Positions 9,007 to 18,039 of a DNA stretch of 64,000 nt are shown in pieces (the first letter of the stretch is position 1; every line of letters begins with the position of its first letter). The translations under genes and the position numbers were made by a program. The DNA lies in NCBI GenBank assembly GCA_045604965.1, contig JAZUPB010000053.1, positions 171,600 through 235,599 of the forward strand, given 5' to 3'. The stretch comes from JAISGQ01 sp045604965 (lineage in GTDB: Bacteria; Bacillota; Clostridia; Oscillospirales; Acutalibacteraceae). The notes below the pieces were generated by a model. The model was not told where the DNA came from. It saw only the letters and a list, made by a program, of their open reading frames with translations, and made no database searches.

Positions 9007-10575
9007 TCAGCCGCGTCTGTTAAATCTGCCGCCTCCTGAAGGCGCTGACGATGCGGAAATATCTTCGCTAAAGCTCTGGGCAGGTCTGGATGCAGAGCCT
9101 CGTGCGGCAAAACGTGACGTTGTCGCACCCTCTGTCGGCTGAGCAGAAGTACCTGCGTTTTCTGAAGAGCCTCTGCGTGCAAATCGGGAAGGCGCTGCGC
9201 TTTCCGTCGGTTTATCCATCTCTGCACTCTGTGCCGCAGAACTTCTTCGTGAGAAGCGTGACGGTGCACTGCTTTCTGTTTTTATCTCAAAATCATCCTG
9301 CATAACAGGCTCTTCAGGGATTTCTGCAGCAATCCTGTCATACTGGCTTTCGTAAACTCTTGCAGGCTCTGTATATGCTGCAGGCGGTTCAGGCTGAACA
9401 ATCGGCTCCGGTTTTGGTTCAGGTATGGGTTCGGGAACTGGTTCCGGAATCGGCTCGCTCTTTGCAGATATTGCACGTACTCTCGGAGCTTCTTTGGCCG
9501 CCTGCTCCTCGTAAGGCAGTTCAGGTGCTCTGTCATATCTGTGTGCCGAACGTGCAGCAGACGGACGTCTTCTCCTCTGCTGATTTCCGTGGGTCATTTC
9601 AACCGGAACAAAACCTGCCTGGAACATATATCCTACAGGAATATACTGAGGCTGAGGATACGCGGGAGGATAACCATACGGATACTGCTGCTGTCCGTAC
9701 GGCTGACCATACGGACTCTGGGGAGGATAACCGCCATAAGGTGAGTAGGGAGGCGGATACTGCCCGTACATATAGGGATTGGCGTAACCGTACATTTGGT
9801 TATCTGCGTACACTGCACTTGCAGCTTCCTGCTCAGCGGAAGACTGATCTGCGTATATATCCTCTGCCGCAGGCTCCGGGTAAGTCTCCTGCACAGGCGG
9901 AGTCATTTCTTCTATTGTAGGCACAACTTCGATCACAGGCTCTTCCTTGACCGGCTCGGGAGAAGCTTCCTTTGTCTGGCTCCTCCTTGAAAAACGCGAT
10001 GCAGCAGGTTTTTCAGGCTGCGCGCTGTTTTCTCCGCGTCTTGAAAAACGGCTTGAGCCGCTTGCTCTCTGTTCGCTTGCCTCAGGAGTTTCTGTTCGTC
10101 TCTGAGGCTTTCCCTGTGAATGTATCACTGAACGTGTCTCTCTTTCAAATATATTTCCTGCATCTGCTTCGTCGCCCTTCATAGAGAGCGCTTCCACCGC
10201 TGCAGCTTTGCCTTGTACAGTTGACACTTCGTCCTCATCCTCCTCATCTGCTGAGAAAAGATATCCAAATTTGGAATTTTCACTCTGGAGCGGCTTGACC
10301 TCCTGCGGAGTCATCTCTCTTCGGGAAAAGCCGCCTGCAATTCTGGTGGGTTTATCGGGGTTGAGCATATCTGCTCCTACTCCTGCTTCCTCTCCGTCGC
10401 TTCTTCTTCCGAATCTGTCACGGCGAGGCTTTGAAAACGCCACTTCTTCTGTTTTTATTCCTTTTTTGCGCTGTGCTTTGGTTCTTCCGGTTCCCATAGA
10501 AAGATCCGCATCGCTGTCGAGATCTATCTGATCGCCCTCAAAGCCAAGCGCTTCTTTATTATCTTCAAAGCCCAT
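9007..10575 (-). CDS. Disordered protein with repeated RFxRR motifs
   Basis: I do not recognise this 522-aa protein. It has no hydrophobic segment and little sign of a folded domain. Eight short motifs of RFxRR type are visible (about residues 54-58, 82-86, 176-180, 194-198, 440-444, 464-468, 488-492 and 517-521), several as SRFSRRG or SRFARRG, including the very C-terminus. The middle (about 258-325) is rich in Tyr, Pro, Gly and Gln. A Pro/Glu/Lys/Val region (about 374-400) resembles a TonB-like spacer. The ribosome binding site AAAGGAAAG lies 7 bp before the ATG. It sits between the 614-aa protein and the ATPase-like membrane protein with 17- and 20-bp gaps, so joint expression is very likely. 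The repeated motif suggests multivalent docking to a partner. Confidence 0.75.
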   Translation of the reverse strand: MGFEDNKEALGFEGDQIDLDSDADLSMGTGRTKAQRKKGIKTEEVAFSKPRRDRFGRRSDGEEAGVGADMLNPDKPTRIAGGFSRREMTPQEVKPLQSENSKFGYLFSADEEDEDEVSTVQGKAAAVEALSMKGDEADAGNIFERETRSVIHSQGKPQRRTETPEASEQRASGSSRFSRRGENSAQPEKPAASRFSRRSQTKEASPEPVKEEPVIEVVPTIEEMTPPVQETYPEPAAEDIYADQSSAEQEAASAVYADNQMYGYANPYMYGQYPPPYSPYGGYPPQSPYGQPYGQQQYPYGYPPAYPQPQYIPVGYMFQAGFVPVEMTHGNQQRRRRPSAARSAHRYDRAPELPYEEQAAKEAPRVRAISAKSEPIPEPVPEPIPEPKPEPIVQPEPPAAYTEPARVYESQYDRIAAEIPEEPVMQDDFEIKTESSAPSRFSRRSSAAQSAEMDKPTESAAPSRFARRGSSENAGTSAQPTEGATTSRFAARGSASRPAQSFSEDISASSAPSGGGRFNRRG

Positions 10576-10592
10576 TGCTGACTTTCCTTTCG

Positions 10593-12437
10593 TTATCTTT
10601 TGCCTCTGGGAGTAGCTCCTCTTTCAGGGCCTCTTTGTCCTTCCTGTCTGCGCTGCGCATACTGAGCCTGCTGGCTCTGCCACGCTGCCGCAGCCTGCTG
10701 CTGCATATCCCAGCGCCTTGTAGTGGGACGACCGCTGTCGGGAGTTCTTGCGGCAGGTGCTCCCTGACGCTGATGTCCGTAAGGCGGGATGTATGGCGGT
10801 ACTGCACCCGATTCTCTCGGCGGCTGCTGTCTGTACGGATCAGGATTCGGGGGCGTCTGTCCCGACATTCTTCTTCGGTACTCCTCCTGCTCCTTTGCCC
10901 AGCGCTGTGCATCCGCCTTTCTCTTTTCCTCAAAGGCTCTTCTCTGCTCGTCCTGCTCCTTGCGCTTCTTTTCTTCCGCAAGACGGCACTCGTTCTCTTC
11001 TATTATTTTCTGTCTGCGCTCTTCTTCGCGCCTCATTCGCTCTGCTTCAGCCTGTCCCAGTGCATATCCCTGTGCAACAGGTTCACGATATGCCGAGGCC
11101 CGCTCTGCAAAAGGAACTCGCTGTATGTTTCTGCGTCGTTTCGGGTTTGGCGTTCTTCTCTGACGCTGTCTCAGCTCCTCCTGCTGTTGTGCCTCCAGCT
11201 TCTCTCTTTCTTCCCTTTCCTCTTCTTCGCGGTATTTTGCACCGTAGGTGCTGTACCACACGCTTCGAAGTTTAGGATCACGGATATCTTCGGGGAGAGT
11301 AAGCTGACCCGGTGAGCGGAAATCGTCTTTCATTATCTCATCGATCTGCTCCGGTGACAGTACGCAGTCTGCGGTGTACGGATTAATCGATATGGCTTTC
11401 ATATCGTCATAGGACTCCAGTTTCGGCATACGCCTCGGCTCTACACCCGACAACTGCTTGTAACGGTTATTCGGATCGTACTGTTCATCCGATATATATC
11501 TGCCGGGATTTGTCGGAGCACTTTCCTTTTTCGCGCCGTATACAACCGTTTCAGTATTCTGCTGAATCTCCGACCAGGTCGGATTTTCGCTGTCTATTCT
11601 GCTCCAGTGACGCGTTTCACTGTACAGCTGAGGCATAGGACGCTCTGAATCTATAAATCCTGACTGCTCGGGAATCATTTCTTCCCTGTGACGGTCATCC
11701 AACTCTCTGCGGCGGAAATCGTCAGTAGGGTCATCATAATTTACTCTTTCCGTCAGCTTGGAAAAGTCCTCTTCGTCAAATCTCTTCTTTCTCTCGGTTC
11801 TGTCTATGATCTTTCCCTGCGCTATATCGCGCTTTTCGCGAAATTCATTGATCTCATTCGCTATATCTTCATATCTTTCCTGCTGCTCTTTCGGAAGCAT
11901 CTCGATAAGCGCTGCGCGGCGCTGTTCGATAGGCACTTCATTTCGCACGGTGCTCCTGCGAAGCTTTCCGTTTCGTTCTTTCTTTCCCTCAGAATCTTTT
12001 TCGTCAAATTTATCCTTTGCCGCTGGGTCTGCAAGGAAGGAGAGATCTTTCGGCGCTCTCGCTTTTCTTCCTGCTAACGCAGAATATCTGAGGCGGCTGA
12101 TCGTAAGGTCAGATATTTGCTCTCCGACTTTACCGCTGGGTCTGTAACTGGGCGAATAGCTCATTTTTTCGAGCATTTCGGGGGTTACTCTGCCGCTGTT
12201 CAGATCTTCCTCGATATCTATTTCAAATCTTGCAGAGTCGGGCTTCATTCCGTCGGGTCTTTCCGCCAGCAGCTTTTCTCTCTGCAGCGCAAAAGCTCCG
12301 CGCTTGGATTTTATCGTACCTACTCTGCGTGTTCTTGCTTCATCCAGAAGCACATCAAGCTGATAGGAGGCATCTTCTGTGACCTCGACATCTTTCAGAT
12401 ATGGATTTTTATAGCTTCCTGAAAACCTTCTTGCCAT
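10593..12437 (-). CDS. Charged, helix-rich protein of unknown function
   Basis: I do not recognise this 614-aa protein. It is very rich in Arg, Glu, Lys and Gln. The first 260 residues read like a basic N-terminus followed by amphipathic helix. Residues about 400-545 are a strongly predicted coiled coil with REEERRQKIIEENE-like heptads. The tail is Pro/Gln/Arg-rich and disordered. There is no signal peptide or membrane segment. The start is the ATG behind AAGGAGGCGCC. The gene follows rlmB by 50 bp and precedes the RFxRR-motif gene by 17 bp. The arginine-rich tail could bind nucleic acid or acidic partners, but nothing in the sequence decides this. Confidence 0.75.
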   Translation of the reverse strand: MARRFSGSYKNPYLKDVEVTEDASYQLDVLLDEARTRRVGTIKSKRGAFALQREKLLAERPDGMKPDSARFEIDIEEDLNSGRVTPEMLEKMSYSPSYRPSGKVGEQISDLTISRLRYSALAGRKARAPKDLSFLADPAAKDKFDEKDSEGKKERNGKLRRSTVRNEVPIEQRRAALIEMLPKEQQERYEDIANEINEFREKRDIAQGKIIDRTERKKRFDEEDFSKLTERVNYDDPTDDFRRRELDDRHREEMIPEQSGFIDSERPMPQLYSETRHWSRIDSENPTWSEIQQNTETVVYGAKKESAPTNPGRYISDEQYDPNNRYKQLSGVEPRRMPKLESYDDMKAISINPYTADCVLSPEQIDEIMKDDFRSPGQLTLPEDIRDPKLRSVWYSTYGAKYREEEEREEREKLEAQQQEELRQRQRRTPNPKRRRNIQRVPFAERASAYREPVAQGYALGQAEAERMRREEERRQKIIEENECRLAEEKKRKEQDEQRRAFEEKRKADAQRWAKEQEEYRRRMSGQTPPNPDPYRQQPPRESGAVPPYIPPYGHQRQGAPAARTPDSGRPTTRRWDMQQQAAAAWQSQQAQYAQRRQEGQRGPERGATPRGKR

Positions 12438-12487
12438 AGGTCGGCGCCTCCTTTCTTGATTACTTTTTGTATTTTCTGATAGTGTTA

Positions 12488-13267
12488 TTACTTTGAGTTT
12501 ACCGCTTTTATGCTGTCTCTTTGTCTTACAGCCTCATATATGATAATTCCTGCTGCAACAGATGCATTCAGTGAATTTACTTTTCCGTGCATCGGAAGGC
12601 TCAGCACCCCATCGCACTTTTCTTTTACAAGACGGCCTACTCCGCCATCCTCACCGCCGATAACCAGTGCAAGTCCGCCTGTAAGGTTAGCTCCGCACCA
12701 GTTTTCGCCATCCATATCTGCGGCATACACCCAGATATTTCTTTCCTTGAGCTTTTCGATGGTCTGCGGAATATTTGCAACTCTTGCAACAGGCATATAT
12801 TCTACTGCTCCTGCGCTGGCTTTTCCCACAGCGTATGTAAGTCCCGCCGCACGGCGCTTTGAAACAATTACTCCGTGAGCTCCTGCTGCTTCAGCAGTTC
12901 TGATAATTGCACCCAAGTTATGTGGGTCTGCTATTTCATCAGCAATTATGATGAACGGTGCCTCGCCTTTTTCTTCGGCCAGAGCGAACACATCCTCAAG
13001 AGATGCATATTCCTTTATTGCCGCAGTAGCACACACGCCTTGATGATTTCCCCCTGCGCTCATTGCTTCGAGCTTTGCAGGCGATACTTCCTTGACGGTT
13101 ATTTTCTTTTCTGATGCCATTGCTATTATTTTTGATATACTGCCGCTTCGGTCACCTCTTGCTACCCACACGGCATCTATTGCGCGCTCGCTTTTAAGAG
13201 CTTCCATAACGGCATTTCTGCCGATTATTACATCATTCTGTTCTCTTTGCTGTTCTTTTTCCTGCAT
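12488..13267 (-). CDS. rlmB: 23S rRNA 2'-O-ribose methyltransferase, TrmH/SpoU family
   Basis: The 259-aa protein is a SPOUT methyltransferase that by family methylates the ribose of a 23S rRNA guanosine (G2251 in E. coli) using SAM. The N-terminal substrate-binding domain starts with VIIGRNAVMEAL. The knotted SpoU domain shows DPHNLGAIIRTAEAAG, then VIGGEDGGV and LPMHGKVNSLNASVAAG, the three classic motifs. It heads the operon with the three unrecognised genes. The start is supported by GAGAGGAAATCCGTACA before the ATG. Confidence 0.9.
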   Translation of the reverse strand: MQEKEQQREQNDVIIGRNAVMEALKSERAIDAVWVARGDRSGSISKIIAMASEKKITVKEVSPAKLEAMSAGGNHQGVCATAAIKEYASLEDVFALAEEKGEAPFIIIADEIADPHNLGAIIRTAEAAGAHGVIVSKRRAAGLTYAVGKASAGAVEYMPVARVANIPQTIEKLKERNIWVYAADMDGENWCGANLTGGLALVIGGEDGGVGRLVKEKCDGVLSLPMHGKVNSLNASVAAGIIIYEAVRQRDSIKAVNSK

Positions 13268-13396
13268 TGTACGGATTTCCTCTCTGACCTTCGGAATATT
13301 GGATATATTATAATAACATTATATTGCGATTAAAACAACAAATTTTTTGTTAATATAATCGGAGATTTCTGGCAGCAACTAATTATCTTCAGAAAT

Positions 13397-13436
13397 AAAA
13401 AACCAGCCGCAGTTTTGAACCGCGGCTGGTTTTTTA
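13397..13436 (-). terminator. Intrinsic terminator of the hom-lysC operon
   Basis: A GC-rich hairpin (AAAAACCAGCCGC with GCGGCTGGTTTTT) followed on the minus strand by a T-run lies just after the aspartate kinase stop. Confidence 0.85.
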
Positions 13437-13447
13437 TTATTTAGATT

Positions 13448-14665
13448 TTATCTGCCGGGTGTGATGAATGCATCGTGGATAGTAACCACTGCTGCATCTG
13501 CATCCTGCTCGTCGATAAGAACGCTGATCTTGATCTCACTGGTGGAAATCATACCGATATTGATGTGTGCGCTGTAAAGAGCCTCAAACATCTTGGATGC
13601 AACGCCGCTGTGACTCTCCATACCGGCACCGACAATGGAAACCTTTGCAACGCTGTTGTCAAGGATAACCTTTGCTTCACCGTCAAGAGTGGGCAGGAAG
13701 CTTTCGAGGATATCCTTTGCAGCCTCACCGTTGTCACGGCTTACAGTAAATGTAATATCCTTTGTTCCGTCACGGCCTACGGACTGGAGAATAATATCTA
13801 TGTTGATGTCTTTTGATGCGAGACGATCGAAAATTCTGAATGCGATACCCGGCTCATTGGGAACTCCTACCACCGAGATTCGAGATACATTTGTGTCCTT
13901 TGCGACACCGCTTATAAGCATTTTTTCCACCTTGACGACCTCCTTGACTATTGTACCGGGTTTTCTTTCAAGAGAGCTGAGAACCTCAAGCTCTACTGCA
14001 TATTTCTTTGCCATTTCAACGCTTCTGTTATTGAGTACCTGTGCACCGAGGGTTGCAAGCTCGAGCATTTCATCGTAGGTGATCTCATCGAGCTTAGTTG
14101 CGTTTGCGACCTTTCTGGGATCTGCTGTAAATACACCCTCAACGTCGGTGTATATCTGACAGCGATCTGCGTGCATTGCTGCTGCAATAGCAACTGCACT
14201 TGTATCAGAACCGCCGCGTCCAAGAGTTGTTACATCGTCATACTTGCAGATGCCCTGGAAGCCTGCAACAACGATTATCTTATGCTTATCAAGCTCACGG
14301 GCAAGTCTCTCGGTGTGGATCTTCTTGATTCTTGCCGCACCATAAGCGGAGCTGGTGGAAAAACCAGCCTGCCAGCCCAGAAGAGAAATAACGGGACATC
14401 CGAGACTCTCAATTGCCATTGCAAGCAGAGAAATCGAGATCTGTTCACCTGCAGACATAAGCATATCCATCTCTCGCTTACTTGCACGAGGATTGATCTC
14501 TTTTGCCTTTTCGATGAGATCGTCTGTTGTATCGCCCTGTGCCGAAACTACTACTATGACATCATTTCCGTCGCGGTAGGTATCGGTGATGATACGGGCA
14601 ACATTCATAACTCTTTCGGCATTGGCAACGGAGCTTCCGCCGAATTTCTGTACTATAAGGCCCAT
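13448..14665 (-). CDS. lysC: Aspartate kinase
   Basis: This 405-aa monofunctional aspartokinase phosphorylates aspartate, the first step to lysine, threonine, methionine and diaminopimelate. The amino-acid kinase domain opens with VQKFGGSSVANAERV and continues with GRGGSDTSAVAIAAA and YTDVEGVFTADPR. Two ACT domains (about residues 265-400) provide allosteric control by end products. It is last in the ACT protein-hom-lysC operon, 32 bp behind hom. The start is the ATG behind GGAGGAATATATTTT. Confidence 0.95.
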   Translation of the reverse strand: MGLIVQKFGGSSVANAERVMNVARIITDTYRDGNDVIVVVSAQGDTTDDLIEKAKEINPRASKREMDMLMSAGEQISISLLAMAIESLGCPVISLLGWQAGFSTSSAYGAARIKKIHTERLARELDKHKIIVVAGFQGICKYDDVTTLGRGGSDTSAVAIAAAMHADRCQIYTDVEGVFTADPRKVANATKLDEITYDEMLELATLGAQVLNNRSVEMAKKYAVELEVLSSLERKPGTIVKEVVKVEKMLISGVAKDTNVSRISVVGVPNEPGIAFRIFDRLASKDINIDIILQSVGRDGTKDITFTVSRDNGEAAKDILESFLPTLDGEAKVILDNSVAKVSIVGAGMESHSGVASKMFEALYSAHINIGMISTSEIKISVLIDEQDADAAVVTIHDAFITPGR

Positions 14666-14697
14666 AAAATATATTCCTCCATAAGTAGATTACTGAT

Positions 14698-15930
14698 TTA
14701 TGCCTCAAAGATACGCAGGGAAGAAAGTACATTCAATCCCTTTGCACCAAGCTTTTCGATTTCTTCCATATGCTCTGCGTAGGTCTTCATTTCGGTCACA
14801 AAACCTGCTTCGCCTGCAGGAGCATCATTGCGTGCGATGTATTCCGCATTGCCGCATATTTCACTGACAGATGCCTCAATGCCCTCGCCGCTGACTCGTA
14901 TAAACATGCGGCAGGGCTCGTCACCGTGAGGTGCGACCATTCCCTCAACTGCATCTTCCCAGTAAAGGTATTTTCTTGCCTTGATATGCTTTACGCAGTC
15001 AATGACATCAGCAACAACTGCACTGGCAGTGGGAAGCTTTCCTGCTCCTCTTCCGTAGAACACAACGTCGCCTGTTGCGTCGCCTCTGACCAGTATTCCG
15101 TTGAATACGTCATCAATGGTGGAAAGCTGGCAAGTGTGAGGAACAAAGCGCGGAGCAACATTTATGAATACTCTTCCGTCGGAATTCATTACAACCCGGC
15201 CGATAAGCTTTATCGCTCCGCCCCAAGCTGCACAGTATTTCACATCGTCAGCGGTTATATTTCTGATACCCTCTGTCTTTACAGATTCGGGATATACGTG
15301 CTTTCCGAATGCAAGAGATGCAAGTATGCATATCTTTCTGCAGGCATCGTCGCCGTCAACGTCAGCAGACGGATCGCGCTCTGCATATCCAAGCTCCTGT
15401 GCTGTCTTGAGGCAGTCCTCAAAGCTTGCTCCTTCATTTATCATTCTGGTGAGAATGTAGTTTGTGGTTCCGTTAAGAATACCTGCTATCTCAGACACTT
15501 CATTTGCCGCCATACACTGGCTGAGAGGTCTTATGATGGGGATACCGCCGCCGACACTTGCCTCGAACAGGAAGTTCAGGTTGTTTTCCTTTGCGATGGT
15601 AAGCAGCTCATAGCCCTTGCAGGCAACCATTTCCTTATTGGATGTAACCACGCTCTTGCCTGCCAGCAGTGCGCGCTTTGCATAGTCATAGGCAAAGGTG
15701 CAACCACCCATACATTCTACAACTATCTTTATTTCGGGATCGTTTTCTATATCCGCAAAATCTTTTGTGAATTTGTCTTTGTAAGGTACATCAAAATCAC
15801 GCAGATCAAGTATTCTTTTGATCTCTATCGGCTCTCCTGCACGTTTGTTTATGGACTCACTGTTTTTTGTGAGAACCTCTACAACGCCTGAGCCGACTGT
15901 TCCGTGACCGAGAACAGCTATTGCTACCAT
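14698..15930 (-). CDS. hom: Homoserine dehydrogenase
   Basis: The 410-aa enzyme reduces aspartate-semialdehyde to homoserine, the entry to threonine and methionine. The Rossmann motif GHGTVGSGVVEVL is at the N-terminus. The family signature region ILNGTTNYILTRM is near residues 150-162. A C-terminal ACT domain (from about residue 335) suggests feedback by threonine. It lies between the ACT-domain gene (28 bp) and lysC (32 bp). Confidence 0.95.
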   Translation of the reverse strand: MVAIAVLGHGTVGSGVVEVLTKNSESINKRAGEPIEIKRILDLRDFDVPYKDKFTKDFADIENDPEIKIVVECMGGCTFAYDYAKRALLAGKSVVTSNKEMVACKGYELLTIAKENNLNFLFEASVGGGIPIIRPLSQCMAANEVSEIAGILNGTTNYILTRMINEGASFEDCLKTAQELGYAERDPSADVDGDDACRKICILASLAFGKHVYPESVKTEGIRNITADDVKYCAAWGGAIKLIGRVVMNSDGRVFINVAPRFVPHTCQLSTIDDVFNGILVRGDATGDVVFYGRGAGKLPTASAVVADVIDCVKHIKARKYLYWEDAVEGMVAPHGDEPCRMFIRVSGEGIEASVSEICGNAEYIARNDAPAGEAGFVTEMKTYAEHMEEIEKLGAKGLNVLSSLRIFEA

Positions 15931-15958
15931 TCCTGATTCCTCTTTTCCATTCTATTCA

Positions 15959-16393
15959 TCAGCCTGCCACATTGTCTATGGAAATTACTCCCGGCAGACT
16001 GCTTAAATTGCTTAAAAGCTGCGATATCGTTATTGTCAGATGCTCTACACTAGCCGAAACAGAAGCTGATGCAGCTCCGTTTACCGGAATGTTCTGATTC
16101 ACGGTAAGGATATTGGCCTTTGCATCGCAGAGCACCGCCATAAATGCAGCCAGCACTCCGGGTGAATCCTCCAGTACCGCATGAACGGTGATCACCCGCT
16201 GCTGCTTTGCTCCGTCATAGCTCCAGACTACATCTTTGTATTTGTAGTACGCACTTCGGGAAATCCCGGCCATACGTGCCGCCTCTGACGATGAGGCCGC
16301 TTCTCCGGTACTCAGGAGGCGTTTTGCCTGCACAACCTTGGCATACACCTCAGGTAATGCGTCTGTTTTGATAAGCAGATATTCGTCCTCCAT
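15959..16393 (-). CDS. ACT domain protein, PheB/UPF0735 family
   Basis: The 144-aa protein has an N-terminal helical part with a helix-turn-helix-like stretch (SSEAARMAGISRSAYYKY, about 35-52). A C-terminal ACT domain contains AVLEDSPGVLAAF. The architecture matches the UPF0735/PheB family found next to hom or phe genes in Firmicutes. It probably senses an amino acid, but its effector and target are unknown. It is the first gene of the hom-lysC operon, with promoter 16456-16484 and an AGGGAGGTGC ribosome binding site. Confidence 0.85.
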   Translation of the reverse strand: MEDEYLLIKTDALPEVYAKVVQAKRLLSTGEAASSSEAARMAGISRSAYYKYKDVVWSYDGAKQQRVITVHAVLEDSPGVLAAFMAVLCDAKANILTVNQNIPVNGAASASVSASVEHLTITISQLLSNLSSLPGVISIDNVAG

Positions 16394-16455
16394 AAAAGCA
16401 CCTCCCTGCTGTCAGAATTCCATGACTGGCGTACTGTTGTATCGCTGTGATGAAC

Positions 16456-16484
16456 ACTATAACACATACATTCCCACATTTCAA
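16456..16484 (-). promoter_or_regulatory. Promoter of the ACT-hom-lysC operon
   Basis: Minus strand: TTGAAA, 17-bp spacer, TATAGT, about 65 bp upstream of the ACT gene. I see no T-box or riboswitch in the short leader. Confidence 0.75.
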
Positions 16485-16579
16485 GTGCTTTTATCGTTTT
16501 TTTGAAATTGTTTTTCAATAAATTATTTCCAATGAAAAAAGGTGCAAAAAATAAGCCTTTCAAGGCTCTCCCACGCAGA

Positions 16580-17443
16580 TCAGAATATAGAAAGCTGCTC
16601 ACTTGCCTGTGGAAATTCTCTGAGATATGAAAACACCTTATCGTTTCCGAGCATTATTCCGTGTCTGGCACATTCATCCTCGATTATTGAAAAAAGAGCT
16701 TTTGTGTTGTCACTGGGAATTTCATAATTCATTCCGTATTTTTCAATGTACTTTTCTTTCATTCCCGGGAAATGCCGTTCAAGAGCTCTGAAAAAATATT
16801 CTCTGTTTCCGTCCCGCAGTGTAAGGCCTATTCCAAAGCATATTATCCCTTTGACTCCTGCTCTGACGCAATAGTCCATTATTCCGCGAATATTTTTCTC
16901 TGTGTCATTTATGTACGGAAGCAGCGGACAAATCCACACCACTGTGGGAATGCCGTTCTCCTTGAATTTCATAAGCGCATCAAAGCGCTCGCCTGTAGTG
17001 GATACATTGGGTTCTATTATTCTGCAGAGATCTTCGTCATACGTGGTCAAGGTCATCTGCACTACAGCCTTTGATTTATCGTTTATCTTTCTGAGGACAT
17101 CCATATCACGTAGGATAAGGTCAGACTTTGTCTGCACCGCAGCGCCGAAGCCATAACGTTCGATTATTCCCAGGCATTTTCTGGTGAGCTCCAGTTCCTT
17201 TTCGCAATGCATATACGGATCACACATTGCTCCTGTGCCTATCATACACTTTTTTCGTTTTCTGCGAAGTGCATCCTCAAGCAGCTCGGGAGCATTTATT
17301 TTCACCTCAATATCCTCAAAAGGGTGTGTAAACTGATAACATCTGCTTCTTGAATCGCAATATATACATCCGTGAGTGCAGCCCCGATAAATATTCATAC
17401 CGTTACTTGCGGAAAGTATTCCCTTTGCGTCGGCAAAGTGCAC
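16580..17443 (-). CDS. Radical SAM protein, spore photoproduct lyase-like family
   Basis: The 287-aa protein has the radical SAM CX3CX2C iron-sulfur motif as CTHGCIYC (Cys22, 26, 29), preceded by the family-typical HFADAKGILSASNG. It resembles the SPL/Rv2578c-type radical SAM proteins of unknown substrate rather than true spore photoproduct lyase. I chose the GTG at 17443 because GAGGTG sits 6 bp upstream and because the family begins at this motif. The open frame extends 53 codons further, but that part lies over the leader terminator and is probably untranslated. It is preceded by a structured leader (17461-17636). Confidence 0.85.
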   Translation of the reverse strand: MHFADAKGILSASNGMNIYRGCTHGCIYCDSRSRCYQFTHPFEDIEVKINAPELLEDALRRKRKKCMIGTGAMCDPYMHCEKELELTRKCLGIIERYGFGAAVQTKSDLILRDMDVLRKINDKSKAVVQMTLTTYDEDLCRIIEPNVSTTGERFDALMKFKENGIPTVVWICPLLPYINDTEKNIRGIMDYCVRAGVKGIICFGIGLTLRDGNREYFFRALERHFPGMKEKYIEKYGMNYEIPSDNTKALFSIIEDECARHGIMLGNDKVFSYLREFPQASEQLSIF

Positions 17444-17460
17444 GGATATCACCTCACAAA

Positions 17461-17636
17461 CAAAACAAAAGGAGAGCAGCATTTGCACTCTCCTTTTATC
17501 AAATTCAGCCATAATTAAACGGGGTACTGTCAAAGCAGAGCCTCGTGCCCCGTCAGTTGGTGAAGTCCGCCTTTGGTGACGGCAGACCTGCCGGAACAGC
17601 AATGCAAACTGCTGTTTTATCTTTTATATCTATCGT
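17461..17636 (-). ncRNA. Structured leader with attenuator ahead of the radical SAM gene
   Basis: A transcript from the promoter at 17642-17670 would run about 175 nt into a perfect 10-bp stem (AAAAGGAGAG with CTCTCCTTTT, 17467-17497) followed by TTTTGTTTTGTTT, 24 bp before the GTG start. Upstream I see a hairpin AACAGCA/TGCTGTT, a stem GTCTGCC/GGCGGAC whose loop CCGTCA can pair with a downstream TGACGG (pseudoknot), and a GGGG/CCCC-closed hairpin. This fits a riboswitch-like attenuator or a small RNA. It matches no riboswitch consensus I can recall. Confidence 0.6.
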
Positions 17637-17641
17637 TCAGT

Positions 17642-17670
17642 ATTTTACCATATAATAGTTTAGATTTCAA
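17642..17670 (-). promoter_or_regulatory. Promoter of the radical SAM leader
   Basis: Minus strand: TTGAAA, 17-bp spacer, TAAAAT. The 370 bp between it and the NUDIX gene hold no other clear element except one consensus DnaA box (TTATCCACA, 17805-17813) and the NUDIX promoter region around 17928-17958 (TATAAT at 17953). Confidence 0.75.
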
Positions 17671-18039
17671 GTGTCAGTACGCTTATGATATGACAAAGTA
17701 TTCTCCCATCTTTTGTGCAAGTATACAAAGAAACGATGATTTTTTTGCACAAAACACTTATAAAAACTCATTTAATCCTCATATTTCCACCTGTATTCAA
17801 CAAGTTATCCACAATCCACCCCTGCTTTTATTGTGCAGAACGCATTTGTGATATCTTCGACATCGGAAGAATAAACAAGAAAATACAAGCATTTGCGAGA
17901 ATAATCGGCACGCATTTACATTTCATATTGCTTGTATTTTTCTCTCAGATTTAGTATAATGGATTTGTATTTACTTTTATTGTGCCGTCGTGTTGCTGTT
18001 ACCTCTTTCGGCGGTGCGCAAGAAAGGAGGATGAGTGAT

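Noticed and set aside
10575..11315. A 246-codon open frame on the plus strand
   Set aside because: It is antisense to the 614-aa gene, has a Ser/Leu-rich shadow composition and no ribosome binding site.
13285..13340. A promoter for rlmB (TTTTAA-17-TATAAT)
   Set aside because: The -35 matches poorly; a promoter probably lies here but the position is not certain enough to list.
17444..17602. An N-terminal extension of 53 codons for the radical SAM protein
   Set aside because: It runs across the leader terminator and structured region and does not resemble the family; GAGGTG before the GTG at 17443 gives a normal start.
17805..17813. A consensus DnaA box (TTATCCACA), possibly an origin
   Set aside because: Only one perfect copy is present, without a cluster, AT-rich unwinding region or dnaA/dnaN nearby.
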